Positions 29,055-39,888 of a DNA stretch of 64,000 nucleotides are shown piece after piece. The DNA lies in contig JAGKQI010000098.1 of the NCBI GenBank assembly GCA_018806915.1, positions 3,906,001 through 3,970,000 of the forward strand. Reading direction: 5' to 3'. The translations under genes were made by a program, and so were the position numbers. Below the pieces are notes generated by a model. It was not told the DNA's origin. It made no database searches and was given only the letters and a program-made list of their open reading frames with translations. The first letter of the stretch is position 1. The number at the start of each line of letters is the position of its first letter. This stretch comes from Phytophthora colocasiae (taxonomy: Eukaryota; Oomycota; Peronosporomycetes; Peronosporales; Peronosporaceae).

Positions 29055-29722
29055 ATGCCACCGAAGAAGCAACGTGACAAAGAGGCGATCGGCAAGCAGG
29101 CAATTGGCAACGTCACAGCCGACCTTCCATCGCCGTCTACCACAAACTACCAGTCGCCCTTAAAGAAACTCAAGAGCACCATTGACAAGCACCAGCGCAA
29201 AATTTCTGACAATGTCGATGGGAAGTATTTATCACCACTTCGTAGCCATCGACATTCATAACCTTACACTTGCTGTCTGACAGACCTGCGAGAGTATATC
29301 ATGAACAATGACGGCAAAGACAAAGAAGTGTGTGTGTCGGTCCGCATTAAGGCGCGGCTGCTCTGGATTGCGCCTGACACGGTCGCCAACCTACAATTCT
29401 TGCGGCTCTACTTTGGCGAACTTGGTTTACTACAGGAGCAACAACAGGTGATCAACACGCTAGAACACGATAAACAATGTCAGAATTTACTGACAAGTGT
29501 CATCGACATTCACAGGAATTCAAGCAAGCCCAACGTGAGGATCCGTTTGAAACGAACCAGTTCCTCATCACGGTTTCACTGCTCAAAGTGGACATTAACG
29601 ACCCAAAGCTCCCACGTCCGGGAGATGTGGTGATGATCACGCCATACAAGCTCAACGTCTACCGCAACTGCTGCCAAGTCGATGCTAAGCTCTACGGGCT
29701 CGCCAATATCGACATTCCATGA
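29055..29722 (+). pseudogene. Small broken ORF beside Helitron, possibly single-strand-DNA-binding (OB-fold) like
   Basis: Begins MPPKKQRDKEAIGKQ at 29055, with a basic N-terminus. A stop at 29259-29261 is followed in the same frame by TDLREYIMNND, VSVRIKARLLWIAPD and LRLYFGELGLLQEQQ, then the frame changes near 29480 to EFTDKCHRHSQEFKQ and ends LPRPGDVVMITPYKLNVY. The last motif resembles the strand pattern of an OB fold, and Helitrons in other eukaryotes carry RPA-like genes. I could not recognise the family, and the assignment is an inference from position and pattern. It is divergent from the Rep gene. Confidence 0.4.
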
Positions 29723-29881
29723 GCGTCACGCAAACACGTTGGCATGCCCATGAACACCACGTAATCCCCACCACCCAGTCAATCGCCGGTCGATCAGTCA
29801 ATTAATCAATCTATTCTCGCTTCCAAACACTACAAAAAAACAGGCTTCAGCCTGGTAACCAATCGTTTGGGGGTTGTGTTT

Positions 29882-30115
29882 GGATGTCATCGAGTGACAT
29901 TCGCGTCACATTTGCCTTCTCCTCTGAATCGGATGTCATCGAGTAACATTCGCGTCACATTTTCCTTCTCCCCTGGATCGGATGTCATTGAGTAACATTC
30001 GCGTCACGTTTTCCTTCTCCCCTGAATCGGATGTCATCGAGTAACATTCGCGTCACATTTTCCTTCTCCCCTGGATTGGATGTCATCGAGTAACATTCGT
30101 GTCACAAAATATATA
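29882..30115. repeat. 49-bp minisatellite, nearly five copies
   Basis: GGATGTCATCGAGTAACATT starts at 29882, 29931, 29980, 30029 and 30078, exactly 49 bp apart; each unit continues CGCGTCACATTTTCCTTCTC with few changes. No spacers, so it is a tandem array and not a CRISPR. Confidence 0.95.
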
Positions 30116-31808
30116 TTTTAACATCGCCCACATTCTTTGCCAAATTATCCGGACAAAAGCTATTGCATAATATTTATAGGTTACATCTTACATCCAATGT
30201 CAAGCTGGGCACATGCATGCCATGTCTTGTCGGTATTAATGTGAGCATGTGCCAAGCTCAAGACTTTTATTGGTCACCTTTATTGATTTAGTGCTCGACA
30301 GATATTTTGTGATATGTGTGCTCATTCTACCTTCCGCAAATGCATCCTATTAGTCTATCCATCGGGCTCGCACAGTAATAGCAATAGCAATGAACTTAAT
30401 ACGAACTTAGAGACATCTGAGAGAGCAGTAAGTTATTTAATACATCAAAAGCTGCTAATTACTCTTCATAGCTGCAAAGTGCGCCGACAACAGCGCTACT
30501 CTCCACAAAGCTCACAAGGCAATGTAGAACAGGTGCTGGTACAACCCGAAAGGCTCCCACAAGCTACTATGACAGCCACCTTGGCTGTCGCAGTAGTTTG
30601 TGGACGTAATGTGTGATAGAAGGATAATTGTAGGCTATTATAAGCAAGCAGCAGAACCACATACGGTCATATGAGGCCCTGGTGCAAGCAAATGCTACGT
30701 CACTTTAATAACTTAGCCATTCTTGTTTTAGAAAACATAGTTAGTTGCTGGCCGCACTCGACATCATCTAATGCCGAGTGTGGTAGGATACGTTTTGCTC
30801 TAATTTACTTCAAGTTACATAGCAATTCTGGTTTGACATTTGTCTAACAAATTATGTGCAAATCGCGCTTTGTAGTTTTTGCCATAGATTCATACAGAGG
30901 GGAAAATTACGTTTTCAGAAAAAGACAGAATGTCTGACGCTAACAATTAAAGAAAGTTCAAGGCATTCCGGATTCTGGAGAACGTCATTTTTATCAATCA
31001 TGTTGAACTCTCAGACAGCAAAAAGTAGCTTGGTCCAGACATCGTCATTCAAAGCCCCCCACAACATCATCAACGAAAGTTTTTGCCTCGTAGAAGCAGA
31101 TCCAAGGTGCAGCGCGAGTAAAATCTCTCGGTTTCTGCACAACAACCAGCATTGCTACGAGTCGTTGAAGGTCTCACAGTGTTCATTTCCTTGTCGTCGT
31201 GTCTCTTGACGAGGTTGTTCATGGAGAAGAGTTGGCAGAAGATGCTGGAGGCACAGGTGGGTGTTCACGTTGATCGATCAGTATTTACTGTTCATTGCGC
31301 TTGCGGTGGTGCTTCTGGAACCAACACCGACACAACGGGCCTATTCATGACAAACACCTTTGAACAACCGTGATGCCATGTATTCTGGACGATTCCATTA
31401 GAGGCTGAGGACTTGAACGCTCTGATGCTGAGTGTGTTCTTCCTGTTGCTACTGTGACAGTGTTGTGGTTAAAATGGTCGTTCAGCCTTGCTGTAAGAAT
31501 CTCTCGCTTGTGAGGGGATGAAAGGACAAATAGTTGGATAATCCGTGTGACCTGAGAGGCTTACTTCTACTACTAGAATAAGATATTACAGAGCACTTCC
31601 GTAGATGCAAAGCTGTCAGTGGTGGCCTTCTGAAAACACCACAAATCGCCAAAAGAGCGCTCCCAGAATCCAATTCAATAGCGAGGGATAGGTGACTCAA
31701 ATTCACGCGCAATCTGCAGAGACGGACGTGAGGTCTCCGCTATTTGCTACCACCCAAACGTTGTTCGGGCTTAACTGGACAGCATGCAGTGCGATCCCGT
31801 AGCGTGTG
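30116..31808. other. No gene seen; one strong hairpin at 30565-30597
   Basis: AT-rich sequence with only short ORFs. The hairpin has a 15-bp stem (core GACAGCCA/TGGCTGTC, outer CTACT/AGTAG, one mismatch, one wobble) and a 3-base loop. Confidence 0.5.
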
Positions 31809-31982
31809 CAGCACTATCACATTCGCCACCAGGGCTGGACCACGCCGGAAACGTTGTACATGCTTGGTTTGGTTGAGCAGATCCTGCCGTTTGGCTCGAA
31901 CCAGTGGAATGTGGTCCAGCTCGAGAACAATACTAACCTTCCTGATGGCTTCGCCGAAGTCTATAGTTCTCTCTTTTTTTAA
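31809..31982 (+). pseudogene. SANT/Myb-like domain remnant
   Basis: An open stretch of 57 codons reads QGWTTPETLYMLGLVEQILP then SNQWNVVQLENN. Spaced Trp residues and a helix pattern resemble the SANT/Myb-like domains common in repeat-associated oomycete proteins. It lacks its own start and the rest of the protein. Confidence 0.4.
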
Positions 31983-32763
31983 TACTGCTACGAATAAAAT
32001 GTAGCAGCAGCAGCTTCTTGTAGCGTTGGCGGCGTGCAGCCTTCTCCGCGACGGGAACAGACTTCAGGTTCATTGCCAAAACCGAAGCTGCCACAGCCAA
32101 ACGTTTGCCAGCAATTTACGCGATTTTCTATCGGCCTCGCACTCGCAAATTCAGACACAAACGTAGGATTAGGCGATAGCGATTACGAACGCAACAGACC
32201 AGCAATTTGCTATTTGTGCAGTCCGCCAGAGTATGTACTGTATAAAACGTACAGTAGGATGTAATTTAGTGTTGTGTTGAGACTTGTATTTAATTTAGGC
32301 AGGTGTTATTGTCCATATTTTCTATCCGGGTTAGGTTAATATCCATAGTAAAACTAAATCGAAGCAAACATGGTAAAATCATTTAATGACGCAAGGATGG
32401 GTGTCATGGACTTCAAATCCTGTGCAAATTCCCAAAATCCGAGCTGGCAATTTAGATGTTGTCGTCTAGCTAAGCCACTTAGTGCCGACACAGCTTTCAA
32501 ACGAGCTCGTTTAGATCATCCACCATGGCTCTGTGGTGAAGCGTGTACCCTGCAGACACAGCTCTGTAACTACTGGTGCCCATATTGACGCCGGCCAAGA
32601 TGGGTTCAAATTGGGTTTTCACCCACCCCCCCCACCCCCCCCCCCCCCTCTTCGGAAAACATGGACTTTTCCGTTTAATTTAATAGCAGGAGTGTCAAAA
32701 TCCCATGTGATATGGGACTTCGAACTGCGAAGTCCCCCGGGTCCACTACCCGGGTCCCCAATT
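31983..32763. other. No gene seen; poly-C tract and stem-loops
   Basis: A C-rich homopolymer runs 32621-32650. At 32714-32736 GGGACTTCG/CGAAGTCCC forms a 9-bp stem with a 5-base loop, followed by CCCGGGT/ACCCGGG. Confidence 0.5.
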
Positions 32764-32965
32764 AAAACTGCGAAATACCGTAAAATGAGAACTATTATTG
32801 AATTTGGCATAAGCCAATTATGGACCTCCTAAAACTGTTTGTTATCTATTTCTAAAGGGTCTGCCAACAGAAACTCTGCTTAGTGATTGGTAGAAATCCA
32901 TTACTTTCTACCAATAAGATGCATTAATGCACGCGAATCACCCAATGATGTGGTTCGCCCATGTA

Positions 32966-33604
32966 CCGACTTCCCTTTGTCTAAGGCGTCGCCGCATACA
33001 GGCGACACAGGGTTTCAACCAATCATAGCGATACGGATCACTACCTCTGTCAAAGGCGACATTGAACTTGGCGTTTCTATTTTTGTGGCGTGCTGCCATT
33101 CAAGATTCAGCCCAGCCGAAGCACGCGCAACAACAGCAGAGCCGCTCCAGGAGAAGCACAAGCCTGTCGGGCGCCCACGTCTCCGTGAAGATGGCGGTAG
33201 AACGGAAAGCACGGGAACGAGAGAAGCGTTCACGCGACTGGATCAACGACCTGATGCAAGAAGGCGTTCCAGTTTCGGCGCTCATGCTTAGCCTAAAAGC
33301 CACTGAAGTTGCTACAAGCCCTGGGATGTTGAGCCGTCGCTACAACCTGATACTGCTGCTGTGGCTCACAAAGACCGACTGCAATGCGAACGAGCTGATT
33401 GCCGAGCTTGCTGGCTTGCACGTTCTGGACGAACAGATCGGCGAAATCGACTCCGATACCGATATTGGCAACGACGAGTGAATCTTTGCGTAGGCATTCT
33501 GCTAATCGATACCACGGTTTTGACTGCTCATCTCCGAAGATCAACGTTTTGGAGACGTGCTCATCACCCGAAGATAGGGTGCGCCTTAGACAAAGGGAAG
33601 TCGG
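32966..33604. mobile_element. 639-bp DNA transposon with 23-bp perfect TIRs and TA target duplication
   Basis: CCGACTTCCCTTTGTCTAAGG at 32966 continues with CG, and the full 23 bases recur inverted at 33582-33604. The element is flanked by TA at 32964-32965 and 33605-33606, and the related LTR copy at 19290 shows the empty site with a single TA. It is too short for a complete transposase, so it is probably non-autonomous (Tc1/mariner-like by TSD). Confidence 0.88.
33062..33481 (+). CDS. ORF of 139 codons inside the TIR element, unknown
   Basis: It occupies most of the element. The C-terminal half looks protein-like: a charged helix VERKAREREKRSRDWINDLM, then a helix LLWLTKTDCNANELIAELAG and an acidic end. 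The N-terminal part is rich in Gln and Ser. No domain recognised; it may be a transposase remnant, a captured gene piece or chance. Confidence 0.35.
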   Translation: MNLAFLFLWRAAIQDSAQPKHAQQQQSRSRRSTSLSGAHVSVKMAVERKAREREKRSRDWINDLMQEGVPVSALMLSLKATEVATSPGMLSRRYNLILLLWLTKTDCNANELIAELAGLHVLDEQIGEIDSDTDIGNDE

Positions 33605-33782
33605 TAGCCATTGGTGTGTACAGCACACCAAGGTCTGAGGCCCATTTCCAACCTCTAACAGTAATCACAACCGTTAGAGTTAAAAGTGGTGTAGCCACTT
33701 GTACGTGTAACCCCGTTACACCTACTCTTTACCCATCTGTTTTTACTGTTTTTAACTACGCAGGTCGAGTCTATCCGAGAGG

Positions 33783-33787
33783 CAAGT
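33783..33787. repeat. Target site duplication (CAAGT) left of Gypsy element
   Basis: CAAGT directly precedes the 5' LTR and recurs at 41587-41591 directly after the 3' LTR. Confidence 0.85.
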
Positions 33788-34200
33788 TGTAACGGGGTTA
33801 CGCGGCGCTGTGCGCCTTTGCTACAGTTGGTGTGGTATACACCATCCAGGTCACAAGTCACAGATCTGTGTACGACACATAGTGTTTCTCACACGTCACA
33901 TATGTAGCCAGTTGCTGGCAGTTAGCTCAGAGCCACACATTTCAGTTTGATTAGGATTTAGTATGCTAGATACTAAATCCGTTACATTTAGGATTAGGGC
34001 AATAAAGTCAATAAAAATCAGTTTGCATTTTACATAATTAGTGTTAGTTCCTTTATTATAGGGACACTGATTGTGGTAGTCCCGTATTTAGTGGACTACT
34101 TGGTTCTTGTATAGAACCGAAGGCTAGTGCCTTGCGAGCAGGACTCTACGAGTCAACTAAACTTCCTCTGTGCCGTGTACACCTACGCAGCCCCGCTGCA
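33788..34200 (+). repeat. 5' LTR of 7.8-kb Gypsy element
   Basis: 413 bp, matches 41174-41586 with 7 substitutions. Primer binding site TGGTAGCACT follows at 34203-34212 after a 2-base spacer. Confidence 0.95.
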
Positions 34201-34257
34201 TCTGGTAGCACTAGTAGTCAATCCAACTCCTGAGTTGAAGACTGTTTCTCTGTGAGA

Positions 34258-35229
34258 ATGGAGCCAGAAGCATACGCTCACTTGACACCGAGTCAGCGGG
34301 ACACGCTTAACAAGCTTACGTCCTTGCTGGGCCCTGAAGGTATGGCACACCTTGCGTCCCAAGGGCCGGAGGCCGTCAACGCGCGCCTCGACGCATTTGC
34401 CTCGTACGAAAACGCTCTCGTTGAGCACATCCAACGGAATGTAAAAGGAGTTAACCCCGCTCCGAGAGCTAAGCCCGTCACGCTCAGCGTGAAGACCTTT
34501 CACGGGCACGAAGAAGAGAACCTCCTACTGTGGACCCGAGAGGTCGAAATGGCCATGGGGGCCGCTATGCTCCAGTTGGAAGGCCAACGCGTGGTGTTCG
34601 CCATCTCTAAGCTCGAAGGGCGAGCACGAGAATGGGCCTTGACGTCTGGGACGTCGGTGGAAGCGGCCTTCCCCACATGGGGCGAGCTAAAGGCCAAGCT
34701 CACGCAAGTGTTTGCTCCGCCTAACCAGGCGTATCGCGTGCGGTCACGCTTCCTTGCTTGTCGCCAGGGCAAGAAGGATCTGGTGGACTATGTCCAAGAG
34801 CTGCGCACGCTCATTGCTGGCATGGCTGCCGACCCTCTACCTGAGGTGGTCGCTGTGACCGTCTTCATGGAAGGCTTACGAGCTGGCGTGGCCAGGACGG
34901 AGACATTCCGTCAGAACCCCCACAGCTTCGAAGATGCTGTCAGCGTGGCATTGAATGCCGAACACAACTTTAAGTTGTCGAGGGTCGGTGCTAGCAGCAC
35001 AGGGTCCGGTGGACCTGAGCCCATGGACCTCAGCTATGCTGAACATGAGGTAGCTGAGCTACGAGCTGCGGTGCAGCGTATGAGCACCCGCCGGTGCTAT
35101 ACATGCGGCAGTCCCTCACACCTGAGGCCCAACTGCCCTCTGCGCAAAGAGCGCGCCGGCCAGAATGGCCGCAACCCTGCCGCGGGTCCCGCTTTGGGCT
35201 CTGCCCAGGGAAACGCCGGCTCCCAGTAG
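34258..35229 (+). CDS. gag: Gag of 7.8-kb Gypsy element, 323 aa
   Basis: ATG at 34258 follows the leader. The protein has the gag capsid pattern ([67 protein letters not shown]) and near its end a single zinc knuckle [14 protein letters not shown], spacing C-2-C-4-H-4-C. The C-terminus is rich in Gly, Ala and Asn. It assembles the particle and binds RNA. It ends in TAG at 35227-35229; the pol frame opens at 35286, so there is no overlap of gag and pol frames and the route from gag to pol in this copy is unclear. Confidence 0.9.
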   Translation: MEPEAYAHLTPSQRDTLNKLTSLLGPEGMAHLASQGPEAVNARLDAFASYENALVEHIQRNVKGVNPAPRAKPVTLSVKTFHGHEEENLLLWTREVEMAMGAAMLQLEGQRVVFAISKLEGRAREWALTSGTSVEAAFPTWGELKAKLTQVFAPPNQAYRVRSRFLACRQGKKDLVDYVQELRTLIAGMAADPLPEVVAVTVFMEGLRAGVARTETFRQNPHSFEDAVSVALNAEHNFKLSRVGASSTGSGGPEPMDLSYAEHEVAELRAAVQRMSTRRCYTCGSPSHLRPNCPLRKERAGQNGRNPAAGPALGSAQGNAGSQ

Positions 35230-35285
35230 ACGCGGGGCGGTCTACTGGGGAAGAACTGAGTTCTGCAGTGCGTGAGAGGCACTGA

Positions 35286-38200
35286 GGCTCAGCCCCGAAG
35301 AGCTCCGTGCTCTTGAACACGGAACGTGTGAGCAAGCAGGGCTTGCTGGTCGTCCATGTGGACGTGAAGGGCTTTGAGAAGCCGTGGATCGTGTTGATCG
35401 ATTCGGGCAACTACGTCAGACGCTCCACCGTTGAAGGTAGTCAGCAATATGCTGAGGCGATTCGAGCGCGAAGAGGTGACACAGTCACAGTCCGTCTAGC
35501 GACGGGCGTCCGTGTCACGGTGGCCAAGGTCCCCATGGACCTGCGGCTGAAGTTCTTGGACTTCGATAGCGTGGAACGCTGCTTGGTCCTGGACCTGGAT
35601 TCGAGGTACGACCTCATCCTTGGCATGGCGTGGCTGGAGCGCCACGAGCCATGGATTGATTGGAGGTCGAAGACCTTAGGTGCTACGCACTTCTCTCCTA
35701 GTGGAGCTTTGGCGAGTCATGAACCCACCTCTGCTAGGAAGCAGAAGCGCTATTGGCGCGAGCATCGAGCCGAGTCGGCTATGATGCTGGAAGTCGGTGT
35801 GTCCGAGCTAGTGGACAGCACCGAGTGTGAGGACCGCAGTCCTGTTGAGCGCGTAGCGCTGGTTGACAGTGAGTCAACGTGTGGGCAGAGCCCACGTAAT
35901 CCCTGTGGGGCGGCACGTACTCCGCCGAGCGATGCTGGTCGTGGACCAAGTCGATCGCTGAATGTCTCTGACATTGGACCAGCTACGGTCATTGATTGTG
36001 CAGCGGCACGTACTCCGCTGAGCGATATCGGTAATCGACCGAGTAGGTCGCTGAGTGTCTCCGACGCTGGGCCTGGCGAGGCCGAAACTTGTGCGACGGC
36101 ACGTACTCCGTCGAGTAGACGTTCCTCGGCTAGGCGAAGGCGTCGTAAGGCCCTTCGGGCGAGACGCTCTGCGTCTGAGTCATCCGCGACGTTGAGTGCC
36201 GACGCACAGGAGGGCTGTGGACAGCTATACACTCTGGTTGATGGAGTGAACGGCAGTGCCGAAGGCAGCGTCCTGCTGGACGAGTTACCGAGTGTTGACA
36301 AGCTCCTTGAGCTAGAGGAGATGTCCTTCGCCGACTTTGGCGATGCCTTGAAGGCTGGCGAACTTGCCGAGGTAGTCATCGTTCGACCTGAGGAGGAGTT
36401 AAACTCATCGTTCCTCGTTGACGAGTCCGTCTTGGCCGAAGTCAAGAAGGCGTTGAACGCCAGGAGTGGATCGGAGATCCTCAAGAATCCCTCGGATCCC
36501 TTTTACTCCTTGCTGAAGGAATATGGAGACGTTGTCTCGAAGGAACCACCGAGTGGCCTGCCTCCTGACCGAGGCGTTCGTCACGAGATCGACTTAGTTC
36601 CCGGAACTAAATACTGCGTGACCCGGCAGTGGCCTCTTCCTAAAGAGCAATGCGATGTCATTGACGCCTTCTTTCGTGCGAAGCACGCGGCGGGTCTCGT
36701 GCGCGAGAGCAAGTCTCCGCACTCCGCGCCTACGTTCTGTGTCAGAAAGCCGAATGGCAAGTGGCGTATCGTTCACGCTTTTAACAAGCTCAACGCTGCC
36801 ACGATTCCGGCGCAGACGCCGATTCCTAGGAAGGATGTTCTTCAGAACAACATGGTGGGTTGCACCATGTACAGTGCGCTCGACTTAGTCGATGGCTACT
36901 ATCAGCTGCTCATGCGAGACAGTGATATTCCGCTTACAGCGGTGAGCACCCCGAGCGGTATGCTCTGGGAGTGGCTCGTCATGCCTAAAGGGCTGTCGAA
37001 TGCGCCTGCAACGTTCAATCGTCTAGTGACGCAGTTGTTCAGGCCCCTACGGGCATTCGCACAGACGTACTTTGACGACGTGTTCGTCCACAGTCAGGCC
37101 GAACACGGCAAGACTGACGTTGAGGTGCACGTGGAACACGTGAGAGCTGTGCTCGAGTGCATGCGCACGAACAAATTGTACGCCAACGCAGACAAGTGCG
37201 TCTTTGGCGCAGAAGAAATCCCCTTCTTAGGGTGCTTCATTGGGAAGCATGGCCTTCGTGCTGATCCAGCTAAGGTCAAGGCCATTGTGGACTGGCCGGT
37301 TCCCTTGAACCAGAAGGACTTGCGTAAGTGGCTGGGCTTGGCCAACTACTTGCACAAGTATAGCGCGCTGAGTTGGCTCGGCCACTGACGGATCTCCTTA
37401 AGAAGGATGCCGAATGGGTATGGCGTGCTGAGCACGAGAGTGCGTTCACTTGTATCAAGGATAGCCTGCTTCAGGCACCGATACTTGCGTTGCCAGACCC
37501 CGATCGTCCGTTCATCGTCGGCTGTGACGCCTCGGACTTTGCCATCGGCAGTGCTTTGCTACAAGCGGACGCCGACGGGCGCGAACGCGTCATTGCGTTT
37601 GAGTCTCGGCAGCTCAAGGCTGCTGAGAAGAACTATCCAGTTCATGACAAGGAGCTACTTGCGATGAAGTACGCTCTCGTCAAATTCAGGGTTCACCTGC
37701 TCGGCTCCAAGCCATTCGTGATCTACACGGATCATGCGTAGCTACGCACCGCGACGCAGTCGCCCCACCTCTCACAGAGGATGGCCCGATGGCTCTCCTT
37801 CTTTGCGGAGTATAACTTCGAGGTGAAGTACAAGCCTGGCAGGCAGAACGTCCTCGCTGACGCGTTATCACGTCGCCCGGACTATGAGTTATCTCATGTC
37901 ACCTCGGTGACATCGTCCGTGACGGACATGGTTCGAGCAGCGTACGCTCAGGACGACTCCTGTGTCGCGCTGCTTAAAGCTCTAGGGAGCGATGAGTTTA
38001 AGGACTCAAAGGTGACTCTGTCACGACGCCTAAAGGCGAGACTCCAACGCTACAGCCTGGAAGGCGGTCTGCTGTACTACAGCACGGGTCAGGATGACCC
38101 ACCACGTGTGGTGGTTCCTCACGATGAGGATCTAAAGTACCGTATCCTCTACGAGGCCCATGACACACCCACAGGCGGCCACCTCGGTCGCGAGAAGACC

Positions 38201-39858
38201 TACGGCTCGGTGAGCTCCATGTACTGGTGGCCGAAGATGTACAAGGGGTCAGCACATATGTGCGCACGTGCGAGACGTGTCAGCGGGTTAAACCCTCGCC
38301 GCATGCGGCTGCGCCTTTGGCGAGCTTGCCTGTACCCACTGGGTGTTGGCAGTCCATAAGTATGGACTTTGTGTTTGGCCTGCCGAAGGACTCGGCAGGC
38401 AACACGGGCGTGGTGGTCTTTGTTGACCGTCTAAGCAAGATGGCTCACCTAGCGGCTGTGCCGGACACCGTCGATGGTGCTGGTACAGCGACGATCTTCA
38501 TCGATCGGGTCTTCCGCCAGCATGGGCTGCCAGAGACCATTGTCTCGGATCGAGACCCCCGTTTCACGGGTCACTTTTGGACGTCCGTCTTCAAGGTGCT
38601 GGGCACTCGACTGGACATGTCCACGGCGGACCATCCGCAGACCGACGGTCAGACCGAACGCGTGAACCGCGTCCTGGAGGACATCCTCCGCAGCGTATGC
38701 GCTGAAACGCCGAAGCGTTGGAGCGCTATGCTCCCTCTCGTTGAGTTCTCAATGAATAATGCGGTGCATGCCTCGACAGGCTTCACCCCGTTCTACGTGG
38801 ACGGCCTTGCGCATCCGCGCGTCCCGCTCACTCCGCCACGTGGTAGCCTTGGGCTTGGTGGGGGAGAGGCTGTGCCGTCGCTCGACGCCGATCTTGCTGA
38901 TATCAGCCCTTCTGCTGTACGTAAACAAGTCGATGACTTCCTCTCGGTGAGATTGAGCGTATTACGCCGTGTGCGTGACGCGATGGCTGAAATCCAAGAC
39001 GTTCAGAAGGAACAAGCTGATGCAAAAGGTAGAAGCAATGTATGGGAATTTAAGGTCGGTGACCAAGTTTTATTAAACGCTAAGAACCTACCTACACATG
39101 CAGTGTCGAGCGTCTTTAAGACGAAATTGCGTCCGCGCTTCATCGGATCATTTACGGTCATGGCCAAGAAGGGCCTGGCATACACGCTTGACTTGCCAAA
39201 GCGGATGCGAACACACCCTGTGTTCTACGTCGGCTTGCTTAAGCCATATCGGGACCCCGCGGGGGTGAGCGCGGAGGCGCTGGCGCCGACGACACGCGCC
39301 CAGGCTGCGTCATCTGCAGCAGCAACGTCACCTGACCCCGCAGCTCAGCGAGCTGAAGCTCCTGCTGGTGCAGGCGAGCAGTCAGGGACTGAGGACCTTC
39401 GAGCCAAGCCACCCGGCTTTCAATCTCCTCTATGTCATGAGCGAGACGGGCATGCGACTGCCAAACGCTCTCCAGGTTCCCCTGAAGAGACTGAGTCTGA
39501 CTCTGGAGAGTACCGACCGAGTGATCGAGTTGATACCAGGCGCGCTGCGACAGATAGCGCTCATCACACTCGTCGAGTATTGCGTCCCGCAGCGAATCGG
39601 CCTCCTCCGCCGTTGCTCGATGAGCAGGGGACTCCCCACTACCACGTAGAGCGCCTGATGGCGCGGCGTCGCCACCGTAGTCAAAACCAGTATCTGGTGA
39701 AGTGGCGTGGATATCCTCATTCCCAAAACTCGTGGGAGTTTGAAGGGCCCCTGAGGCAGGACTGCCCTGACGTCGTGGACGCTTTTGATTGCGAAGATCG
39801 GAGGCGCCCGAAGGGCTCGAGGTCGACCACTCGGTCGACACCCGCTTCTCACCACTAG
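35286..39858 (+). pseudogene. pol: Pol of 7.8-kb Gypsy element: protease, RT, RNase H, integrase, chromodomain; three lesions
   Basis: Protease: WIVLIDSGNYVRRS (DSG form) and LILGMAWLERH. RT: SALDLVDGYYQLLM, MPKGLSNAPATFNRL and YFDDVFVHS (YxDD, about 37069). RNase H: CDASDFAIGSALLQ to FVIYTDHA. Integrase: HDTPTGGHLG...CETCQRV, then SMDFVFGLPKD, SDRDPRFTGHFW and PQTDGQTERVNRV with the catalytic D, D, E. Chromodomain near the end: YHVERLMARRRHRSQNQYL then KWRGYPHSQNSWE. Lesions: a frame change at about 37360-37388 between RT and RNase H; an in-frame TAG at 37739-37741 where relatives have a Ser-type codon; and a frame change at about 38250 inside the integrase zinc region. No ATG starts the pol frame. 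Confidence 0.9.
39239..39841 (-). CDS. Antisense ORF overlapping integrase tail and chromodomain, coiled coil, 200 codons
   Basis: It is read opposite to pol over the low-complexity linker and chromodomain. The C-terminal half has clear heptad character (LQSQTQSLQGNLESVWQSHA, then IEEIESRVAWLEG, then LHQQELQLAELRGQVTLLLQM), which is unlike chance antisense sequence. Upstream of its ATG the frame stays open to about 39905, and a frame change there would join it to the ORF at 39889-41118, giving about 600 residues. Overlapping sense and antisense coding would constrain both. It may be the 3' part of the same accessory gene. Confidence 0.5.
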   Translation of the reverse strand: MSTEWSTSSPSGASDLRNQKRPRRQGSPASGALQTPTSFGNEDIHATSPDTGFDYGGDAAPSGALRGSGESPAHRATAEEADSLRDAILDECDERYLSQRAWYQLDHSVGTLQSQTQSLQGNLESVWQSHARLAHDIEEIESRVAWLEGPQSLTARLHQQELQLAELRGQVTLLLQMTQPGRVSSAPAPPRSPPRGPDMA

Positions 39859-39888
39859 TGTGAGAAGATGACGGACTAGCAGCCGAGC

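Larger units (their letters stand above)
32764..33717 (-). repeat. LTR remnant homologous to 19095-19402, split by a TIR element
   Basis: Left part 32764-32965 and right part 33605-33717 together match the older LTR (shared AAATACCGTAAAATGAGAAC, GGTAGAAATC, CCAAGGTCTGAGGCCCATTT). The empty site in the other copy is CATGTATCCATTGG. Confidence 0.75.

Noticed and set aside
29882..30115. CRISPR-like regular repeat
   Set aside because: Units are directly adjacent with no unique spacers; it is a minisatellite in eukaryotic DNA.
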